DNA of 64,000 nt from CABMKH01 sp040797625. Lineage in GTDB: Bacteria > Bacillota > Clostridia > Tissierellales > Tissierellaceae. A program made the translations under genes and the position numbers. Under the pieces are notes generated by a model. The model saw nothing but the letters and a program-made list of their open reading frames with translations, did not search any database and was not told where the DNA came from. Where the stretch lies: NCBI GenBank assembly GCA_052067355.1, contig JBQHQH010000001.1:1-64000 (forward strand), read 5' to 3'. The first letter of the stretch is position 1. Each line of letters begins with the position of its first letter. Positions 61,152 through 64,000 of this stretch are shown here, one piece after another.

Positions 61152-61888
61152 CTAAACACTCTCCTCTCATGTTTATATTGGAAATACAACTCTTTAATGT
61201 TTTCATACGAGAGCTTTTGGTCTACATTATTTATAACTTCTCCATTAAATACAAATATGGCTCTATCAGTCATCTCTACAAGCAAGTTTATATCATGTGA
61301 CGAAATGATAATTGTCTTATCCTCATTTATTAATATGTTTTTTATTACATCTTTAAGCTCTTCAGTTCCATATATATCTAAACCTATAGATGGCTCATCT
61401 AGTAATATTAGCTTTCTATTTGATGACAATGCAACAAGAATTTGAATTTTTTTCAATTGCCCTGTAGAAAGTTCTTCAATAGGTCTATAGATTATGTCTC
61501 CTAAATTTAAATCACTAGAATACTTTTTAATTCTTTGCTCCAAAATGTCTTTATTTTCACCTTTTAATAAACCAATGAAAATTGCATTATCATAACCTGA
61601 ATTTCTTGTATTTAAACTTCTCTCTCCAGCAGGTAAATAAATTGCATTTTCCTTTGCCCATTGTGAATAGCTTTCTATATGTAACTTTTTATCATCTAAA
61701 AATATTTCTCCCTTATTTGCATATAAAATTCCTCCAAGAACTTTCATTAAAGTTGTCTTTCCTGCTCCATTTGGACCTATTAAAGAATATATAAATCTAT
61801 TTTTTAAGTCTATGTCAATATTGATATCTTTTAGAATTAAATCTTTATTATAGGACTTACTTATGTTTTTTAGGGTTAAATAATTCAA
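61148..61888 (-). CDS. ABC transporter ATP-binding protein
   Basis: The likely start is TTG at 61888 behind AAAGGTGAT, giving 246 residues beginning LNYLTLKNISKSYNKDLIL. Walker A is SLIGPNGAGKTTLMK, the signature is ELSTGQLKKIQILVALSS and Walker B with D-loop is KLILLDEPSIGLDIYG, followed by the switch His in IIISSHDINLL. The DrrA/NatA-like layout fits an exporter. An in-frame ATG at 61924 has no ribosome binding site. It is co-transcribed with the permease below. Confidence 0.9.
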   Translation of the reverse strand: MNYLTLKNISKSYNKDLILKDINIDIDLKNRFIYSLIGPNGAGKTTLMKVLGGILYANKGEIFLDDKKLHIESYSQWAKENAIYLPAGERSLNTRNSGYDNAIFIGLLKGENKDILEQRIKKYSSDLNLGDIIYRPIEELSTGQLKKIQILVALSSNRKLILLDEPSIGLDIYGTEELKDVIKNILINEDKTIIISSHDINLLVEMTDRAIFVFNGEVINNVDQKLSYENIKELYFQYKHERRVFS

Positions 61889-62047
61889 TTTTATCACCTT
61901 TAATTTTTTATTATATATTTCCACTACCTTAATTAGAGACTCATATATTATGAATTATACTATATAAAAATAGTAATTACTACAAATCAGGAGAAATATA
62001 ACAGATTTTTCTGATATATCAGATAAAAATACTCCTTCTAACTATAA

Positions 62048-62253
62048 CTAGTTAAAAAAAGTATTTTTATACTTCTTTACCTCAATGACCTTATTATCTA
62101 TACTATATCTTATTATTGTTTCTCCTTTAATATTCTCCTCTTCCTTCATAGATTCTATAGTAAAGATTCAATTGATTAAATTACGTTTTCCTTTAGAAAC
62201 TATATTGTAACTTAATCCTGAGCTACCAATTCCACCTTGGTGACTAGATTATC
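62048..62253 (-). pseudogene. Gene tail with an in-frame stop
   Basis: The minus strand reads SHQGGIGSSGLSYNIVSKGK RNLIN, a TGA, then IFTIESMKEEENIKGETIIR and YSIDNKVIEVKKYKNTFFN before a stop at 62048. Sense continues on both sides of the nonsense codon. The N-terminus is missing beyond about 62250. I do not recognise the family. Confidence 0.4.
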
Positions 62254-62284
62254 AGTTAATTTATAGAAAACCATAAAAATAATA

Positions 62285-62326
62285 AAGGTGCTGTTTCATA
62301 ATTAATTAGTTATGAAACAGCACCTT
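62285..62326 (-). terminator. Terminator of the DsrE-like gene; repeat copy 3
   Basis: AAGGTGCTGTTTCATAA and TTATGAAACAGCACCTT flank an 8-base loop. The arms are identical to the palindrome at 25717-25764 over 17 bases. Confidence 0.8.
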
Positions 62327-62347
62327 AAATTTATTTCTCCACCACAA

Positions 62348-62824
62348 TCAGATAAATAACTGTATATCTGATTCTAATGCATCTTTTAGATAATCTTCTG
62401 CCGTTATTATAACAGCTTCATCTATTAACTCTTCCTTGGTAAATCCCATTACATCACAGGATAATTTACATACCCTTATATTTACATCTTTATTGATAGC
62501 TCCTTTTAAAAATGCACTTAATGGCGGTGTATCTGTATCTTCCATCATTTCTTCCAACATTCTCTTACCTATCCCTGCAAAGTTCATCTTAGACAGTGGG
62601 AGAGCTTCTATACCTTTTGGAGTCATATTGGCAAACATCTTTTCCCATGTAGTCTTATCTTCTTCAGGCATCTTATTGGGATCTCTAATCAGCATAAGTC
62701 CCCAAAATGCAAAGAACATAGTCACTTCTATATCCATTTCCCTAGCAGTATTAGCCAATACAAGTGCTGCCAAAGCCTTATCATAGTCTCCACTGAACAT
62801 AAGTATACTCATCTTCTTATTCAT
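62348..62824 (-). CDS. DsrE/DsrF/DrsH-like family protein
   Basis: The ATG at 62824 follows AAAGGAGG at ten bases, giving 158 residues. It opens KKMSILMFSGDYDKALAALV LANTAREMD, with a DsrE-type alpha/beta fold and an FFAFWGLMLIRDP segment typical of the peroxiredoxin-family/DrsE-like group. A conserved Cys lies in NIRVCKLSCDVMGF. Such proteins take part in sulfur relay or persulfide handling. It is 28 bases after a cysteine-desulfurase-like gene on the same strand, which supports a sulfur-transfer role. Confidence 0.85.
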   Translation of the reverse strand: MNKKMSILMFSGDYDKALAALVLANTAREMDIEVTMFFAFWGLMLIRDPNKMPEEDKTTWEKMFANMTPKGIEALPLSKMNFAGIGKRMLEEMMEDTDTPPLSAFLKGAINKDVNIRVCKLSCDVMGFTKEELIDEAVIITAEDYLKDALESDIQLFI

Positions 62825-62851
62825 AGATAAAAAACCTCCTTTCAACTAGGA

Positions 62852-64000
62852 TTAGTCGAAAGGAGATTTTCTATACTCAGATTTATATAATTCTATATTT
62901 GTGCCAATCTTATTGAGTAGGTAAGCTAATAGATATATTTCATCATAATCATTATATAGTCCAAAACTTATCCTAACTAATCCTGGTCTAGAGATAGTTC
63001 TATCAAAAATATATTTTTCTATATCTTCTTCTGAAATATTTAACAGTCTCTGAACATAAGGTTGTGCACAGAAGCACCCATTCCTAACTCCTATCCCTCC
63101 TTCACTTCCAAGAATAGCAGCTAATTCATAATGAGAAAGTCCTTCTATATTAAATGAGATAATAGACACTTTATTATCCACATCTAGATCATCATATAGT
63201 ATAAGATTTGGTATATCCTGCATCAATTTTATGGCATATTTAGTTAGATTCCTTTCATATTCTTCAATGTTTTTCATACCAATATCTTTTAAAGTCCGTA
63301 TACTAGAGATCAATGCTATTACTCCCATTAAATTTGGAGTTCCTGCTTCCTCCTTTTCAGGGGGATCTGCCCATATGATATCCTTCATAGATACATAATC
63401 AATAGTACCTCCACCAATCATCTCTGAATATCCCTCTCTGAATACATCCTTTGGTGCAATCAACACACCTGTTCCAAAGGGAGCATACATCTTATGAGCT
63501 GAAAAAGCTACATAGTCAATATGCTCTGGATCTCCTATTGGCTTCATATCAAAAGGACAATGTGGGATTAATTGAGCTCCATCTACTAGGATCTTTGCTC
63601 CATATCTATGACACATCCTTGCAATTTTATGTACCGGATTTATATATCCAGTTACATTAGATGCTCCTGTTACAGCTACTAATCCTACTTTCCCTTTGTA
63701 TTTCTTTAACTTATATTCTAAATCCTCCATGGACAATCTTCCATCTCTATCTACTTCTACATAATCTGTATCATATCTATATTTCCAAGGTAATAAGTTT
63801 GAATGATGCTCCATATATGTAAATAGGACCATCTTATCTTTTAAGGTATCTTTTAATCTGTAGGATAGTTTATTGATACATTCTGTTGTATTTTTCAAGA
63901 AAACAACTGTATGATAGTCCTTATTCCCATTTATAAAATCTAATACTATGTTTCTTCCTTCATCATAGACCTTAGAAGATATGATAGACTTATATCCTGA
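62852..64000 (-). CDS. Class V aminotransferase, cysteine desulfurase-like (5' end outside window)
   Basis: The frame is open to the window edge, so at least 383 residues are encoded and the start lies beyond 64000; an internal Met at 63898 is not the start. PLP-enzyme features are present: VDGAQLIPHCPFD, the Schiff-base Lys in AFSAHKMYAPFGTG, and IGVRNGCFCAQPYVQRL with cysteines near the active-site loop. The DFINGNKDYHTVVFLKNTTE stretch near the edge is the usual cofactor-binding helix start. It probably mobilises sulfur from cysteine or splits a related amino acid, and is paired with the DsrE-like protein. Confidence 0.88.
   Translation of the reverse strand, partial: SGYKSIISSKVYDEGRNIVLDFINGNKDYHTVVFLKNTTECINKLSYRLKDTLKDKMVLFTYMEHHSNLLPWKYRYDTDYVEVDRDGRLSMEDLEYKLKKYKGKVGLVAVTGASNVTGYINPVHKIARMCHRYGAKILVDGAQLIPHCPFDMKPIGDPEHIDYVAFSAHKMYAPFGTGVLIAPKDVFREGYSEMIGGGTIDYVSMKDIIWADPPEKEEAGTPNLMGVIALISSIRTLKDIGMKNIEEYERNLTKYAIKLMQDIPNLILYDDLDVDNKVSIISFNIEGLSHYELAAILGSEGGIGVRNGCFCAQPYVQRLLNISEEDIEKYIFDRTISRPGLVRISFGLYNDYDEIYLLAYLLNKIGTNIELYKSEYRKSPFD

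Overview
The window is low-GC, AT-rich DNA of an anaerobic, spore-forming Firmicute of the Clostridia/Tissierellia type. Grounds: pyruvate:ferredoxin oxidoreductase, a GrdX-family protein and a YbaK/PrdX-type protein (both common in amino-acid-fermenting clostridia), the clostridial gene order uvrC-hprK ... murB-PHP-rapZ-yvcK-whiA-HPr-dnaE-pfkA-pyk, strong AGGAGG ribosome binding sites, and a cluster of collagen-like spore-surface genes with SigK-type promoters. No rRNA, tRNA or CRISPR array was seen. Region 1 (1-16.1 kb) is an accessory zone in decay. A few intact genes (cytidine deaminase, RibD-like reductase, MarR, AraC/GyrI-like regulator, an ECF sigma factor with its putative anti-sigma partner, prolyl-tRNA deacylase, methyltransferase, S41 peptidase) sit among relics: GNAT and sugar acetyltransferases, a UvrA-like protein with an internal deletion, MazF, a VirD4/TraG coupling protein, TetR, VOC proteins, a Y-family polymerase and an IS256 end. 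A complete IS110-family transposase with a long structured leader is present. Next to rlmD a 1.3 kb segment carries an Imm22-like immunity gene between two copies of the rlmD 3' end. Region 2 (16.2-25.7 kb) holds rlmD and then a probable spore-surface locus: a LysM/PG-binding protein, a YVTN beta-propeller protein, a collagen stalk fused to a YVTN propeller, a dead paralogue, a collagen/BclA-C-like protein and a GT2-TPR glycosyltransferase. Five promoters of identical AC-N16-CATAnnnTA layout precede the propeller, collagen, dead and glycosyltransferase genes, so they probably form one late mother-cell regulon in which the glycosyltransferase decorates the Thr-rich collagen stalks. Region 3 (25.8-51.5 kb) is mainly core metabolism and cell biology on the minus strand: histidine ammonia-lyase with a probable histidine/Na+ transporter, pyk, pfkA, dnaE, GrdX-like, HPr, whiA, NUDIX, yvcK, rapZ, PHP phosphoesterase, murB, an alanine/Na+ symporter, nifJ, hprK, PspC and uvrC. 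HPr keeps both His15 and Ser46, and HPr kinase lies in the same window, so carbon-catabolite signalling is likely intact. A plus-strand gene resembling single-strand annealing proteins interrupts the yvcK-whiA order. Region 4 (51.7-64 kb) is mixed: a secreted protein with an internal duplication, an IS4 relic, a SorC regulator + FGGY kinase + unknown permease cassette, a serine hydrolase, Xaa-Pro aminopeptidase, a two-gene ABC exporter, a DsrE-like protein and a cysteine-desulfurase-like enzyme cut by the window edge.
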